A stretch of DNA of 64,000 nt from Bacteroidetes bacterium UBA3022 (GCA_002346225.1 DDYY01000079.1:62449-126448); one strand, 5' to 3'. Shown: positions 28,256 to 38,191, counted from the stretch's first letter. Notes: generated by a model not told the origin, from the sequence alone. Made by a program: numbers and translations.

Positions 28256-31200
28256 TTATTGATAGTTATACAGATCCATTATTTCTCTCAAACCTTCACC
28301 TTCTTCATGCACATGTTCTGCCTTATCCTTATTGCGGACTTTGGTCAGGTACAATACAGAAGGCAACCAGTGGTTCTCTTCGATGATGCCATAAGCCCGT
28401 TCGCTGGTATTCAGTTGATATACACTGGAAGAGGCATCGAACATGTTACCGAATACAATAGCGTCGGCAGGACAAGCACTTTGACAAGCGGTGCGAATCT
28501 CGCCATCCTTTAATTGACGGGACTCTTTCTTGGCAGTGAGCTTACCTTCCTGAATACGCTGCACACAGAAGGAGCATTTTTCAATTACCCCTCTGGAGCG
28601 GATGGTAACATCCGGATTCAGTACCATACGGGTAAGATCTTCCATCATACCCATTTCCACTACTGCCTGCGGATCGTTCATGGTACCGAAGGTGTCATTG
28701 CCACCATAGTCGAACCAGTTGAAACGACGTACTTTATAAGGGCAGTTGTTAGCACAATATCTGGTACCGATACAACGGTTATAAGCCATTTGATTATAGC
28801 CCTCGGAGCTGTGGTTGGTAGCACCCACCGGGCAAACATTCTCGCAAGGTGCATTTTCACAGTGCTGACACATCATCGGCTGGAATACCACCTCCGGATT
28901 TTCCGGATCGTTACCTGCATAATAGCGGTCAATGCGTATCCAGTGCATTTCGTGTGCACGTATTACTTCTTCTTTACCTACAACCGGCACGTTGTTTTCA
29001 CTAACACATGCCACAGTACAGGCACCGCAACCGATACAGGAATTGAGGTCGATGCTCATTCCCCAGTCAAAACCGTTCTTACCCGCCTGATAGTCGGGGT
29101 AGAAGGTATCGAGGTGCGCCAGTTTATCTGCACGGTCGGTATTACCTGCGAGTGGATTCTTTTTATACTCAGCTAATGTGGTCTCTTTAACAATACTCCG
29201 CTTAGCTAATCCGTCATAAAGGTTAAAATGCGTTTGGGTCTGGGCAAATGCGCTGTTTTTACCTAGCTTTTCTATTTGCACATCGGCTGCGTAGTAACTC
29301 ACATTACTGCCGTTCATTGACAATAACGGGTAGGCATTAACACCTACATCCTTACCTGCTTTACCCACTACGGTGCGGCCATATCCCAGTGCCACAGAGA
29401 CAGAGCCTCTCGCCTGTCCCGGCTGGATGGCCACCGGAAGTTCTATGGAGTTACCGTTGGCAGTAACTTTTACCAGGTCACCATGCATTAACTTGTTTTC
29501 TTCAGCCCATTCAGGAGAAGCATTCAGGTAATTGTCCCAGGTGATTTTAGAAATAGGATCCGGCATTTCCTGCAACCAAGGGTTATTGGCATAGCGACCA
29601 TCGCCCAAACCAATTTTATCGTAAGCCAGCAGCTCCACACCTTTTGCCATTTTAGCGGCAGTGCTGATAACCTGCGCCGCAGCGGTATCGACAGCAAATA
29701 CTGGAGGAGCAGCCATGTCCGTCATTGCAGTCATGGGCGGCTGGTACAAACCAGTTTGCAATGCCTTGTTGAAGGCACGCATCGGATTAGCTTCGGCAGC
29801 TAATGGACCACTTGTCCAGTTGGCCACCATGAAATCATAATAATTGGTACCTGTTCCGGCCCATGTAAGCAGGGAGTCCTGCATCTGACGCGTATTGAAC
29901 AGGTTCCGGATGGCCGGTTGTGCCAGGGAATAACATCCTTTCACCGGCTCTGCATCGTTCCACGATTCGAGGTAGTGGTGATCGGGACAAATATATTGGC
30001 AGAGCTGACTGGTTTCATCCATATTTCCGGCAAATGAGATGCTAACAGGAGCTTTCTTCAGTGCCTCAGCTACTTGTGATGCCATGGTTGAGTCATAAGC
30101 CGGATTACAGCCATTGATCATTACCACATCGGCATTACCATTATTGATATCTGCAATAAAATCTTTAAGGTTGCTATCTATACCGCTGTGCATCATGCTT
30201 GGCATGGTAGTATCGATGGTAGCACCATAATTTCCCAAAGCCAGGTTGATGGCATTCACCATCAGCTGTACATTAACATCGTTGATGCCGCATACAACCA
30301 GCGACTGACCCTGATGTTCCATCAGTGATTTTGCTGCATCCTTGATTTTCGCAGCCTTCTTCTCATCGGCAATTTTTTTACCGGCAGAAGCATTCGAGCC
30401 AGTGATGGCATCATACAAGTTAACGAGAGCAATATACACATCGGAAGGCTTCAGCGGCACCCGGTAATCTGCATTGGAACCGGCAAGGCTCATTCTGCTT
30501 TCAAACTGATAGTGCCTGGACATATCAGGGTTGCTCTTGCTCACTTTACGCTGCGCTACATAACCTTTGGTATGTTCGATAGGGCTAACCCAGCCACCCA
30601 GGAAGTCGCACTCAAAGCCCACTACCACTTTTGCTTTCTCAAAATGATAGTGAGGAATCATACTCTGGCCGAGGCTTTGCATATTGGCTTCCAGCATACC
30701 GGAGAGCGAAAGAGCATCGTAGGTGTAAACTTTGGTATTGGGGTAGGCAGCGGTAAAGCTGTCCATTACTTTTTTTGTGGATGGGCTGATAATGGAGGAA
30801 GTCAAAATTCGAACAGCAGCATTTTCTTTTTCCTTCAATTTACCCACAATGGCAGCATCTACAACGGCCCACTCTGCAGCTTCGAATGCACCTTTTGCGC
30901 TCCTGGTCATAGGTCCGGTAAGACGGGAAGTATCATACAGGCTGAGGACACTGGCCTGCACTTTAGCAGACGTACCTCCTTTTGTAATCATGGAATCTCT
31001 GTTCCCTTCAATCTTGATAGGTCTGCCTTCTCTGGTCTTCACCAGAATAGAGCAGTAATCACTACCATTAATATAGGAGGAAGCGTACCAGGTAGCAATA
31101 CCGGGAATAACCTCTTCCGGTTTGAAGATATAGGGAGCCACTCTGTTAACGGGCATTTCGCAACCGGCAATAGCAGCTGCAGTAACGCTAAAACCCAATA

Positions 31201-31357
31201 CTTTGAGAAAATCCCTCCGGGTTGCTTGATTGGTGCTATCACCATCACCCAGCATTTCAACAGGTAATGTTTCTCCGAACTCCTGCTGGCTGAGCTCAAT
31301 GAATTCAGGCGTAGGGTGTAACTCCTCCAATCCTTTCCAATACTTTTTTTCTGCCAT
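28256..31357 (-). CDS. actB: Alternative complex III subunit ActB (FeS and molybdopterin-like lipoprotein)
   Basis: The 1033-residue protein has a Tat-type signal with twin arginines at 47-48 (TRRDFLKVLG) that ends in a lipobox (AAIAGC, Cys66). Residues about 80-740 form a molybdopterin-oxidoreductase-like region thought to lack the metal cofactor in ACIII. The C-terminal region carries four ferredoxin-type clusters: Cys774/777/780/784, Cys830/833/838/842, Cys862/868/872 and Cys928/931 with Cys958/962. These form the wire from quinol to the hemes of ActA. The gene follows actA by 41 bp. Confidence 0.95.
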   Translation of the reverse strand: MAEKKYWKGLEELHPTPEFIELSQQEFGETLPVEMLGDGDSTNQATRRDFLKVLGFSVTAAAIAGCEMPVNRVAPYIFKPEEVIPGIATWYASSYINGSDYCSILVKTREGRPIKIEGNRDSMITKGGTSAKVQASVLSLYDTSRLTGPMTRSAKGAFEAAEWAVVDAAIVGKLKEKENAAVRILTSSIISPSTKKVMDSFTAAYPNTKVYTYDALSLSGMLEANMQSLGQSMIPHYHFEKAKVVVGFECDFLGGWVSPIEHTKGYVAQRKVSKSNPDMSRHYQFESRMSLAGSNADYRVPLKPSDVYIALVNLYDAITGSNASAGKKIADEKKAAKIKDAAKSLMEHQGQSLVVCGINDVNVQLMVNAINLALGNYGATIDTTMPSMMHSGIDSNLKDFIADINNGNADVVMINGCNPAYDSTMASQVAEALKKAPVSISFAGNMDETSQLCQYICPDHHYLESWNDAEPVKGCYSLAQPAIRNLFNTRQMQDSLLTWAGTGTNYYDFMVANWTSGPLAAEANPMRAFNKALQTGLYQPPMTAMTDMAAPPVFAVDTAAAQVISTAAKMAKGVELLAYDKIGLGDGRYANNPWLQEMPDPISKITWDNYLNASPEWAEENKLMHGDLVKVTANGNSIELPVAIQPGQARGSVSVALGYGRTVVGKAGKDVGVNAYPLLSMNGSNVSYYAADVQIEKLGKNSAFAQTQTHFNLYDGLAKRSIVKETTLAEYKKNPLAGNTDRADKLAHLDTFYPDYQAGKNGFDWGMSIDLNSCIGCGACTVACVSENNVPVVGKEEVIRAHEMHWIRIDRYYAGNDPENPEVVFQPMMCQHCENAPCENVCPVGATNHSSEGYNQMAYNRCIGTRYCANNCPYKVRRFNWFDYGGNDTFGTMNDPQAVVEMGMMEDLTRMVLNPDVTIRSRGVIEKCSFCVQRIQEGKLTAKKESRQLKDGEIRTACQSACPADAIVFGNMFDASSSVYQLNTSERAYGIIEENHWLPSVLYLTKVRNKDKAEHVHEEGEGLREIMDLYNYQ

Positions 31358-31398
31358 CTGGTCTTCTAGTCTTTAGTATATAATAGGGAATATTAAGC

Positions 31399-32667
31399 TT
31401 AATAATGACACCGCTGACATTCAGTTGCGCCAATATCGGATGCATGTACCAGGTCAATCTCTCCGCTGTCCATCTTGTCTTTCAACTCCCGATAGTCGGT
31501 ATAGAAACCATTGGTGAAATTGACTTCGGTCTGACGGTGGCAATTCACGCACCATCCCATTGAAAGATTCTCTACCTGTTCTACCACTTTCATTTCTTCC
31601 ACCTTTCCATGGCAAGTCTGACATTCCAGGCCGGCCACTTTTACGTGTTGACTATGGTTGAAGTATACGTGATCGGGAAGGTTGTGCACCTTCACCCATT
31701 TAATAGCTTCAGGATCTTCTGTATAGGCCTGATCGTCGGTATTGAAACCGGCAAATTTGTAAATCTTTTGAATTTCAGCGGTGTATTCAGCTGGCGGATA
31801 ATCTTCATTACCCGGAGACATCTGCTGAATGTTGTAGTGGCAATTCATACACACGTTGATGGAAGGAATAACAGCAGATTTTCCTTTTTCTACTCCGGTG
31901 TGGCAATAGCGACACTCAATCTGGTTAATACCTGCGTGAATTTCATGGCTGAACTTGATAGGCTGCTCTGGGGCATAACCTTCCTGACGACCTAATGCAG
32001 CTGCGCTATCGTACATAGAGTAGCAAAGCCAGCAAAATACCACCAGACCAACGATCCCGAATACTGGCTTCAACTTGGGGTTTTTCCAGAAAGGACCTGC
32101 TTGAGGTTCGTCTTCATCATACTTCTCTCTGGAAAGTTTGTTGAGATAATTTAATGTACGGCCTAAAACGACGGATATCAGCAGGAGCACTGCTACCAGT
32201 ATTGCGTACAATACAGTATTATCTTTTTTCTCTGCCGCAACCATAACCGGCCCTCCGGCTCCACCACCTGCTGCCGCCTCCCTGATTTTCTCTGTCTCAG
32301 CATCGATGTACATCAGGATACTGGCTATGTTGGCATCAGTAAGATTGGGGAATGCCTGCATCGGGCTCTTGCTGTACTCCAGGTACAGGTTGTTGGCGTA
32401 TTCATCTCCTGTGGCCAAAAATGCCTGGGAATTTCTTATCCAGGCATAGAGATTTGTCGAATCGGGCCATCTTTCCCGAACACCCATTAAGGCGGGTCCG
32501 GTCATTTTCCGATTGATCATGTGGCACTTGGCACAGTTGGCCTGATACAGTTCCTTGCCCTCTTCAACGGTAGCCATCAGCTGACCGGGTGCGACAGTTA
32601 ACAATGTCAACACGGAGAACATGCATACTTGTAACAGACTGGACGGGAATAAGACTCGTTTCAGCAC
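31399..32667 (-). CDS. actA: Alternative complex III subunit ActA, six-heme cytochrome c
   Basis: The 422-residue protein carries six CXXCH heme sites: one in an N-terminal monoheme domain (45-49, with a PMQAF methionine at 102-106), and five in the C-terminal domain (252-256, 273-277, 349-353, 373-377, 417-421). Between them are two hydrophobic helices (about 152-170 and 202-218). The C-terminal five match the pentaheme ActA of Rhodothermus, and the N-terminal monoheme cytochrome is an added domain. It is the first gene of the 16-gene respiratory operon, with a promoter-like site about 47 bp upstream. Confidence 0.95.
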   Translation of the reverse strand: MLKRVLFPSSLLQVCMFSVLTLLTVAPGQLMATVEEGKELYQANCAKCHMINRKMTGPALMGVRERWPDSTNLYAWIRNSQAFLATGDEYANNLYLEYSKSPMQAFPNLTDANIASILMYIDAETEKIREAAAGGGAGGPVMVAAEKKDNTVLYAILVAVLLLISVVLGRTLNYLNKLSREKYDEDEPQAGPFWKNPKLKPVFGIVGLVVFCWLCYSMYDSAAALGRQEGYAPEQPIKFSHEIHAGINQIECRYCHTGVEKGKSAVIPSINVCMNCHYNIQQMSPGNEDYPPAEYTAEIQKIYKFAGFNTDDQAYTEDPEAIKWVKVHNLPDHVYFNHSQHVKVAGLECQTCHGKVEEMKVVEQVENLSMGWCVNCHRQTEVNFTNGFYTDYRELKDKMDSGEIDLVHASDIGATECQRCHY

Positions 32668-32713
32668 AACCAGCGTATTTATAATTATGGTAAGGTATTG
32701 ATAAAAATCGTTG

Positions 32714-32749
32714 CAAATCTACATCAGCTATTTTAGAATATTTAACAAA
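32714..32749 (-). promoter_or_regulatory. Candidate promoter of the act-cox operon
   Basis: Read on the minus strand, TAGATTTG (complement of 32714-32721) matches the TAnnTTTG -7 box, with a TTTG (complement of 32746-32749) 24 bp further upstream, slightly longer than the usual spacing of about 19-21. Transcription would begin near 32707, about 40 bp before actA. It is the best promoter match in the 273 bp gap and probably serves the whole operon. Confidence 0.5.
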
Positions 32750-32885
32750 ACTTCTAATAATTGTGGGAATGGAAATAGGATATCAACATGCACGTAAGTA
32801 TCAATGAATTCGGACGCTTTCACCGTTTTTATTTAGACAAATTCTAAACAAGTGGTATACTTGAGCTGAAATAAAACGAGCAGGG

Positions 32886-32914
32886 CTTGAATAAAAGAAT
32901 GTGGCATAATATTG
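32886..32914 (+). promoter_or_regulatory. Candidate promoter of the 32941 lipoprotein gene
   Basis: CTTG at 32886-32889 and TAATATTG at 32907-32914 are spaced by 17 bp and each differs by one base from the TTTG and TAnnTTTG consensus. The start codon lies 27 bp after the -7 box. This is a moderate match. Confidence 0.33.
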
Positions 32915-32940
32915 GGCTTTGAAGTTTTAAATCTTTTATC

Positions 32941-34110
32941 ATGAAAAGAAAGCTACTCTTCGTTTTTTCCATCTTCCTGCTGGCGGGAAGTTGTAAGATG
33001 GCGGAAAAGCAAATGCGTCAGGGCGACTATGCCAGTGCCATTGATATAAGTGTACGCAAACTGCAGCGCAATACTGATAAAGATGCCTATATACTGGTAC
33101 TGGAGCAGGCGTTTGCCCGCGCCAACGCAAACGATTTGGCCTATATTGATGCTTTGAAAAAAGAGGGTCAACCCGACAGGTGGGAATTGATCTACGATGT
33201 CTACCAGCAAATTGGTCGCCGGCAAAATGCCATTGCACCATTGTTACCCCTGTACATTGACAGCGAAGCAAGAAATGCCCAGCTCGATTTTGTCGATGTA
33301 GTAAGCGCGTTAATTGAATCCAAGAAAAATGCCGCTGCTTTCCTGTATGCATCTGCAGAGCAAAAACTTGCAACCGGCAATATATATGATGCACGGGAGG
33401 CTTACTATGATTTGCAGAAAATCAAGAATTTGTACAGCACTTATAAAGATACCGACCGCTTACTGGAAGAAGCCAGGGCTGCAGGTCAAGTTCTGATCGG
33501 CTTTTACACAAAAAACGCTTCCGATAAAACACTTAGTACCCGACTGAATGACAGGATGTACCAGATAGAGCCGGTTGCTACCAGAGGCATGTGGTACCAG
33601 ATTATCGACAACCCGGATAAAGCCGACAGGTTTATCGAATTAAGGGTTACGCAACTGGAAGCTTTCCCGGAACTGGTCAATACCAATAACTATGTGGAGA
33701 CTGCCGAAGTGAAGGATGGATGGACCTATTTATACGATGATAATGGTCATGTGGTAAAAGACAGCCTTGGCAATCCCATCAAGGTTACCAAATACGAGAT
33801 GGTCAATGCCTATATCAGTGAAACCTGGCAGGAAAAAATTGCCAGTATCTCAGGCGAGGTACGTTATCTCGACAGTCGCGGCAACGTTCTTCGAAGCATA
33901 CCGGTAAAGGCTGACGGGATATTTCAAAATTACTTTGCCGTTGCAACCGGCTACAATGCAGCCATATCACCGGAAACGCGCCAAAAACTGGGTGGAGGTC
34001 CTTTACCTTTCCCCTCTGATGAAGAATTGCTGGAGCAGGCGCTGACCATTCTCGAACAGCAGGTTCAGGCTGTTATGCGGGACTGGAACGATTCATTATT
34101 GAATCAATAA
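32941..34110 (+). CDS. Lipoprotein with helical repeats, function unknown
   Basis: The 389-residue protein has a short lipoprotein signal (FLLAGSC, lipid Cys18). The N-terminal half is helical with alternating Ala/Leu/Tyr patterns like degenerate TPR repeats (MRQGDYASAIDISVRKLQRN, ATGNIYDAREAYYDLQKIKN). The C-terminal half (about 215-335) is beta-rich with two Asp/Gly turns (YDDNGHVV, YLDSRGNVL) and ends in an acidic helix. I do not recognise a named family. It is divergent from the respiratory operon and followed by a sensor kinase gene after 116 bp, with its own upstream promoter candidate. Confidence 0.75.
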   Translation: MKRKLLFVFSIFLLAGSCKMAEKQMRQGDYASAIDISVRKLQRNTDKDAYILVLEQAFARANANDLAYIDALKKEGQPDRWELIYDVYQQIGRRQNAIAPLLPLYIDSEARNAQLDFVDVVSALIESKKNAAAFLYASAEQKLATGNIYDAREAYYDLQKIKNLYSTYKDTDRLLEEARAAGQVLIGFYTKNASDKTLSTRLNDRMYQIEPVATRGMWYQIIDNPDKADRFIELRVTQLEAFPELVNTNNYVETAEVKDGWTYLYDDNGHVVKDSLGNPIKVTKYEMVNAYISETWQEKIASISGEVRYLDSRGNVLRSIPVKADGIFQNYFAVATGYNAAISPETRQKLGGGPLPFPSDEELLEQALTILEQQVQAVMRDWNDSLLNQ

Positions 34111-34226
34111 TATTGCTAGAATGTGATTTTTCTTTCGGAGTGATTCTATTAGGCATAGGGTAGATTATACGGACATTTGTTACACAATCTGCTGAAAAGC
34201 CAGTACTTTAGAATATTTCGACAGCT

Positions 34227-36326
34227 ATGTTGTTCCCTCGACAAAAAACACATCTTAGGTATTGGAGCCTTTTAATTGCGCTTTACTTCAGCTATACTCC
34301 TGTTTATGCAACGGAGACCGGTGAAGAGGGAGACAATGTCAAAAAAACCAATAATGTAACAGGCATACATCCTGAAAATGCTGCTCAGCATATAACAATC
34401 ATGATTGATTCAGCCTGGCAGCTAGAAAACGAAGGAATGGTGGAGGCGGCTATATCTGCAACAAGAGATGCCATTCGTTTATCCCGTGACTTCCATCTGA
34501 ATGCACTTGAGCAATCTGCCCTTCAACAACTTGGTGACATCTTCTATTTTGACGAAAAGATGGATAGTGCCAGAATCTATTACCATCAGGGACTTGCCAT
34601 TGCCAAAATGGAGGAGGACAGTTTCGGCATAACTGATCTTCTTGGCGATATCGCATGGAGCTTTTACCCGGATAATCAACTGGATTCTATTAATCTGTAT
34701 TGTCTGGAGATGATTAAAATTGGTCAGGCCAATAAGAACTTCACCCACTTGTTCGAAGCCAGTCGACTATTAGGTGATTTATACTATTTCGTAGAAGAAT
34801 ACAACACCACCCTGCAGTACGGATTTGCAGCCTTGAAACTTCTACCTTCCCCCATTTCCCAATTGGATGATATTGCCCAACTGGAACTAGCCGGATTATA
34901 TGCAACCATTTCCGGTGCCTACACCGAATTACAGTCACTGGATTCAGCATTGTATTATGTTGACTTATCAGACGCAATTGTCAGGAGCCTTGACGATAGC
35001 TTGCATTTAATGTGGAACCCCTATGGCAGGGGCTATATTGATTTATACAGGGGCAATATGCGGTTGGGTATCGCTAAATGTATGGAAGCCTACCGTTACT
35101 TTGATGCATTGGGAGAAGAAAATACAACCGGGGGCTGCCTGGAATGTGCTGCAAGGGGATACCTCAAGCTGGGACAATTAGATTCTGCCGAATACTATTT
35201 TAAGGAGGCGATGCTGCACTCCAGCGACAACAGCGCACATGATTTTTTAGCAGATATTTACGAATCGCTTGCGCAGATTTATGAGCAGCAAGGTGACTTT
35301 GCCCAAAGCCTGCACTTTCACAAGTTATTCAAAGAACAGACTGATTCACTTTATCAAGTTGCCAAGCGCAACAATATAGCCCTGCTTCAATCCACATTTC
35401 GTTTCAAGGAACTGAAAGCAGAACAAGAAAAGCTCCTTTTGCTGGCCAAATCCGATGAAGCCATCATCAAAGGTCAGCGCACGGCCAACATCTTAATATC
35501 TATTGCGCTGGTACTTACCGGACTGCTCGCCGGCTTTATGGGCTATTATTATCGGACCAACAAAAGCAGAAACACCCTACTTAGCGAAGAAGTAGACAGA
35601 AGAACAAAAGAACTGTCTGATATGAATACCTCTCTCATGCAGGCCAATGCTGAGCTGGAGGAATTCGCTCATATTTCGTCGCATGATCTCCGGGAGCCCA
35701 TTCGAAATATCACCAGCTTCAGTTCATTGATCAAAAGAAAAGCATCTGATATTTCCGGGGACGACCTCAATGAATTTGTCTCTATCATTCAGTTCAATGC
35801 CAGACAAATGCAGCAATTGGTAAACGATATATATGACTTTACCAGAATTAATAAAGATGAAATCAGCCTCACAAAAGTTGTTCTAACAGAGGTTATAGAT
35901 GATATTATCAAAATATTGAATGGAAGCATCACTGACAGAAATGCTATAATTGACACCAGTCTTTGTCAGAATGCCATTATCACCAACCGAGGAATGCTCT
36001 TCCTGGTGTTGCGCAATCTGGTTGAAAACGGGGTCAAATACAATACATCCGAGCAACCTCGTATTCAAATTACGCTGGAAGAAACAGCCAATGCCTATTT
36101 ATGGAAAGTTAAAGACAATGGTATTGGAATACCAACGGCTTATCATCAGCGGGTATTTGAGTTATTCAAGCGGCTGCACAACCGTGAAGAGTTTCAGGGC
36201 AGCGGATTGGGACTATCCATTTCGAGAAAGATTGTTCAACGATTGCAGGGCGAAATAGGCGTCGATTCGATTGAGGGGGAAGGGTCTACCTTCTGGTTTA
36301 CGCTACCCAAACTGCATGTAAACTAA
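34227..36326 (+). CDS. TPR sensor histidine kinase
   Basis: The 699-residue kinase has a signal peptide, a periplasmic region of about 370 residues filled with TPR-like repeats (for example ALEQSALQQLGDIFYFDEKMDSARIYY is one unit), a coiled linker, one transmembrane helix (about 420-443), a further coiled coil (EEVDRRTKELSDMNTSLMQA) and the HisKA domain with phospho-acceptor His486 in SSHDLREP. The ATPase has the N box NLVENGVKYN (about 595), DNGIGIP (about 631) and GSGLGLSIS (about 658). No response regulator gene is adjacent, so the partner is unknown. Confidence 0.9.
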   Translation: MLFPRQKTHLRYWSLLIALYFSYTPVYATETGEEGDNVKKTNNVTGIHPENAAQHITIMIDSAWQLENEGMVEAAISATRDAIRLSRDFHLNALEQSALQQLGDIFYFDEKMDSARIYYHQGLAIAKMEEDSFGITDLLGDIAWSFYPDNQLDSINLYCLEMIKIGQANKNFTHLFEASRLLGDLYYFVEEYNTTLQYGFAALKLLPSPISQLDDIAQLELAGLYATISGAYTELQSLDSALYYVDLSDAIVRSLDDSLHLMWNPYGRGYIDLYRGNMRLGIAKCMEAYRYFDALGEENTTGGCLECAARGYLKLGQLDSAEYYFKEAMLHSSDNSAHDFLADIYESLAQIYEQQGDFAQSLHFHKLFKEQTDSLYQVAKRNNIALLQSTFRFKELKAEQEKLLLLAKSDEAIIKGQRTANILISIALVLTGLLAGFMGYYYRTNKSRNTLLSEEVDRRTKELSDMNTSLMQANAELEEFAHISSHDLREPIRNITSFSSLIKRKASDISGDDLNEFVSIIQFNARQMQQLVNDIYDFTRINKDEISLTKVVLTEVIDDIIKILNGSITDRNAIIDTSLCQNAIITNRGMLFLVLRNLVENGVKYNTSEQPRIQITLEETANAYLWKVKDNGIGIPTAYHQRVFELFKRLHNREEFQGSGLGLSISRKIVQRLQGEIGVDSIEGEGSTFWFTLPKLHVN

Positions 36327-36359
36327 AATTCCGGTAACCATTGCTGATTACCGGAATTT
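36326..36359. terminator. Perfect 12-bp inverted repeat between convergent kinase and atpC genes
   Basis: AAATTCCGGTAA (36326-36337) and TTACCGGAATTT (36348-36359) are perfect complements with a 10 nt loop. With A/T runs on both sides this can terminate transcription from both directions, from the kinase (plus) and from atpDC (minus). Confidence 0.75.
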
Positions 36360-36379
36360 CGAATGAATTATAAACGCTG

Positions 36380-36631
36380 TTATCCGATGGGTTCTGCCCC
36401 TTCGACTAAGACACTCAACTGATTGTTGAGTACTTCCACGAATCCGCCTTTGATACTAAAATCTTTGACAGCACCGGCAGTCTTAACGCGAATGACACCT
36501 TTTCCCAAAGAGGCAATCATAGGAGCATGGTTGTTCAGAACCTGAAAGGAGCCTGTAGTTCCGGGGAACTGCACAGCACTCGCTTCTCCGCTGAATACCT
36601 TCTTTTCCGGTGACAAAATATCCACTTGCAT
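36380..36631 (-). CDS. atpC: ATP synthase F1 epsilon subunit (short form)
   Basis: The 83-residue protein is the N-terminal beta-sandwich of epsilon (MQVDILSPEKKVFSGEAS, VLNNHAPMIASLGKG). The C-terminal helical hairpin that inhibits the enzyme in many bacteria is missing, as is common in Bacteroidota. It follows atpD by 22 bp. Confidence 0.94.
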   Translation of the reverse strand: MQVDILSPEKKVFSGEASAVQFPGTTGSFQVLNNHAPMIASLGKGVIRVKTAGAVKDFSIKGGFVEVLNNQLSVLVEGAEPIG

Positions 36632-36653
36632 AATATCCTTATTAGGTGGTTAC

Positions 36654-38156
36654 TTAATTCGCTTCAGCCAGCAGTTTTTTACCTTTTTCGATAGCATCAT
36701 CGATGGTACCTACCAGGTTGAATGCTGCTTCCGGATATTCATCCACTTCACCGTCCAGGATCATGTTGAATCCGCGGATGGTTTCTTCGATGGGCACCAA
36801 TACACCTTTCAAACCGGTGAATTGTTCGGCCACGTGGAATGGTTGAGACAGGAAGCGCTGTACACGACGTGCGCGGTGTACTACTTGCTTATCTTCTTCA
36901 CTTAATTCCTCCATACCGAGGATGGCGATGATATCTTGTAACTCCTTGTAGCGTTGGAGGATACCTTTCACGCGCTGCGCACAATTGTAATGTTCGTCGC
37001 CTACGATATCTGGTGACAGGATACGGGAGGTAGAATCGAGTGGATCCACCGCAGGGTAGATACCTAACTCAGCAATCTTACGGCTCAATACTGTTGTTGC
37101 ATCCAAGTGAGAGAACGTTGTTGCAGGCGCAGGGTCTGTCAAGTCATCCGCAGGTACATAAACGGCCTGTACAGAGGTGATAGATCCGCGTTTGGTAGAT
37201 GTAATACGCTCTTGCATGAGTCCCATTTCAGTAGCCAGTGTTGGCTGGTAACCCACCGCAGAAGGCATCCTACCCAAGAGGGCTGATACTTCAGAACCTG
37301 CCTGTGTAAAACGGAATATATTATCGATAAAGAACAGAATGTCCTTTCCTTTAGCGTCTTTGGCATCCCCATCACGGAAGTATTCAGCTACGGTAAGACC
37401 GCTGAGTGCCACCCGAGCGCGGGCTCCGGGAGGTTCGTTCATCTGACCGAAAACCAGTGTGGCCTGTGATTTCTCCAATTCGGCATGATCCACCTTGGAT
37501 AAATCCCATCCACCGGCTTCCATGCTTTCTTTGAATTCGTGACCGTAACGGATTACATCCGATTCGATGAACTCACGCAGCAGGTCATTCCCTTCCCTTG
37601 TGCGTTCACCTACACCGGCGAATACCGACATACCCTGATAGGCCTTGGCGATGTTGTTGATCAGCTCCTGGATAAGTACGGTTTTACCTACCCCGGCACC
37701 ACCAAAAAGACCAATTTTACCACCTTTCGCATAAGGCTCAATCAGGTCAATTACCTTGATACCGGTAAAGAGTACTTCCGATTCGGTACTCAGATCTTCG
37801 TACAACGGCGGTTTGCGGTGAATAGGAGCTCTTTCAGTAGAGGAAACGGGACCGATACCATCGATGCTTTCTCCTACTACATTGAACAACCTTCCTCTGA
37901 TGGCTTCGCCTGTAGGCATGGAAATGTTATTTCCAGTGTCCACTACCTCCATTCCACGAACCAATCCATCTGTGGAGTCCATAGCAATGGTGCGTACACT
38001 GTCTTCTCCCAGGTGCTGTTGCACTTCTAGAACCAGTGAATCGCCATTGGGGCGTTTGATTTCAAGGGCGTTGAGAATTTCGGGGAGATTTCCCTCGTCG
38101 AAGCTAACGTCCACCACCGCTCCGATTATCTGTTTGATTTTACCTGTTCCGGGCAT
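36654..38156 (-). CDS. atpD: ATP synthase F1 beta subunit
   Basis: The 500-residue protein is read from the ATG at 38156 (MPGTGKIKQIIGAVVDVSF). A longer reading frame extends to 38276, but those extra codons lie upstream of a strong promoter and do not resemble AtpD. Walker A GGAGVGKTVLIQ, the catalytic GERTREG and the Walker B ILFFIDNIFRF block are intact. It is the catalytic subunit of the F1 head. Only atpD and atpC are here; the genes for the other subunits are elsewhere, a split known in Bacteroidota. Confidence 0.97.
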   Translation of the reverse strand: MPGTGKIKQIIGAVVDVSFDEGNLPEILNALEIKRPNGDSLVLEVQQHLGEDSVRTIAMDSTDGLVRGMEVVDTGNNISMPTGEAIRGRLFNVVGESIDGIGPVSSTERAPIHRKPPLYEDLSTESEVLFTGIKVIDLIEPYAKGGKIGLFGGAGVGKTVLIQELINNIAKAYQGMSVFAGVGERTREGNDLLREFIESDVIRYGHEFKESMEAGGWDLSKVDHAELEKSQATLVFGQMNEPPGARARVALSGLTVAEYFRDGDAKDAKGKDILFFIDNIFRFTQAGSEVSALLGRMPSAVGYQPTLATEMGLMQERITSTKRGSITSVQAVYVPADDLTDPAPATTFSHLDATTVLSRKIAELGIYPAVDPLDSTSRILSPDIVGDEHYNCAQRVKGILQRYKELQDIIAILGMEELSEEDKQVVHRARRVQRFLSQPFHVAEQFTGLKGVLVPIEETIRGFNMILDGEVDEYPEAAFNLVGTIDDAIEKGKKLLAEAN

Positions 38157-38191
38157 CAGAAATGTTTTTATTTCGTTCTGAAAATCGGGTG

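Noticed and set aside
28514..29176. Plus-strand frame opposite the FeS region of actB
   Set aside because: It is antisense to the cysteine clusters and shows no family features.
30512..31267. Long plus-strand frame opposite actB
   Set aside because: It runs antisense to conserved ActB residues and its translation shows no domain or signal; it is a shadow of the real gene.
28256..31357. actB as a formate dehydrogenase or polysulfide reductase
   Set aside because: Its place between actA (multiheme) and actC and the DUF3341 gene, with the lipobox Tat signal, identifies alternative complex III.
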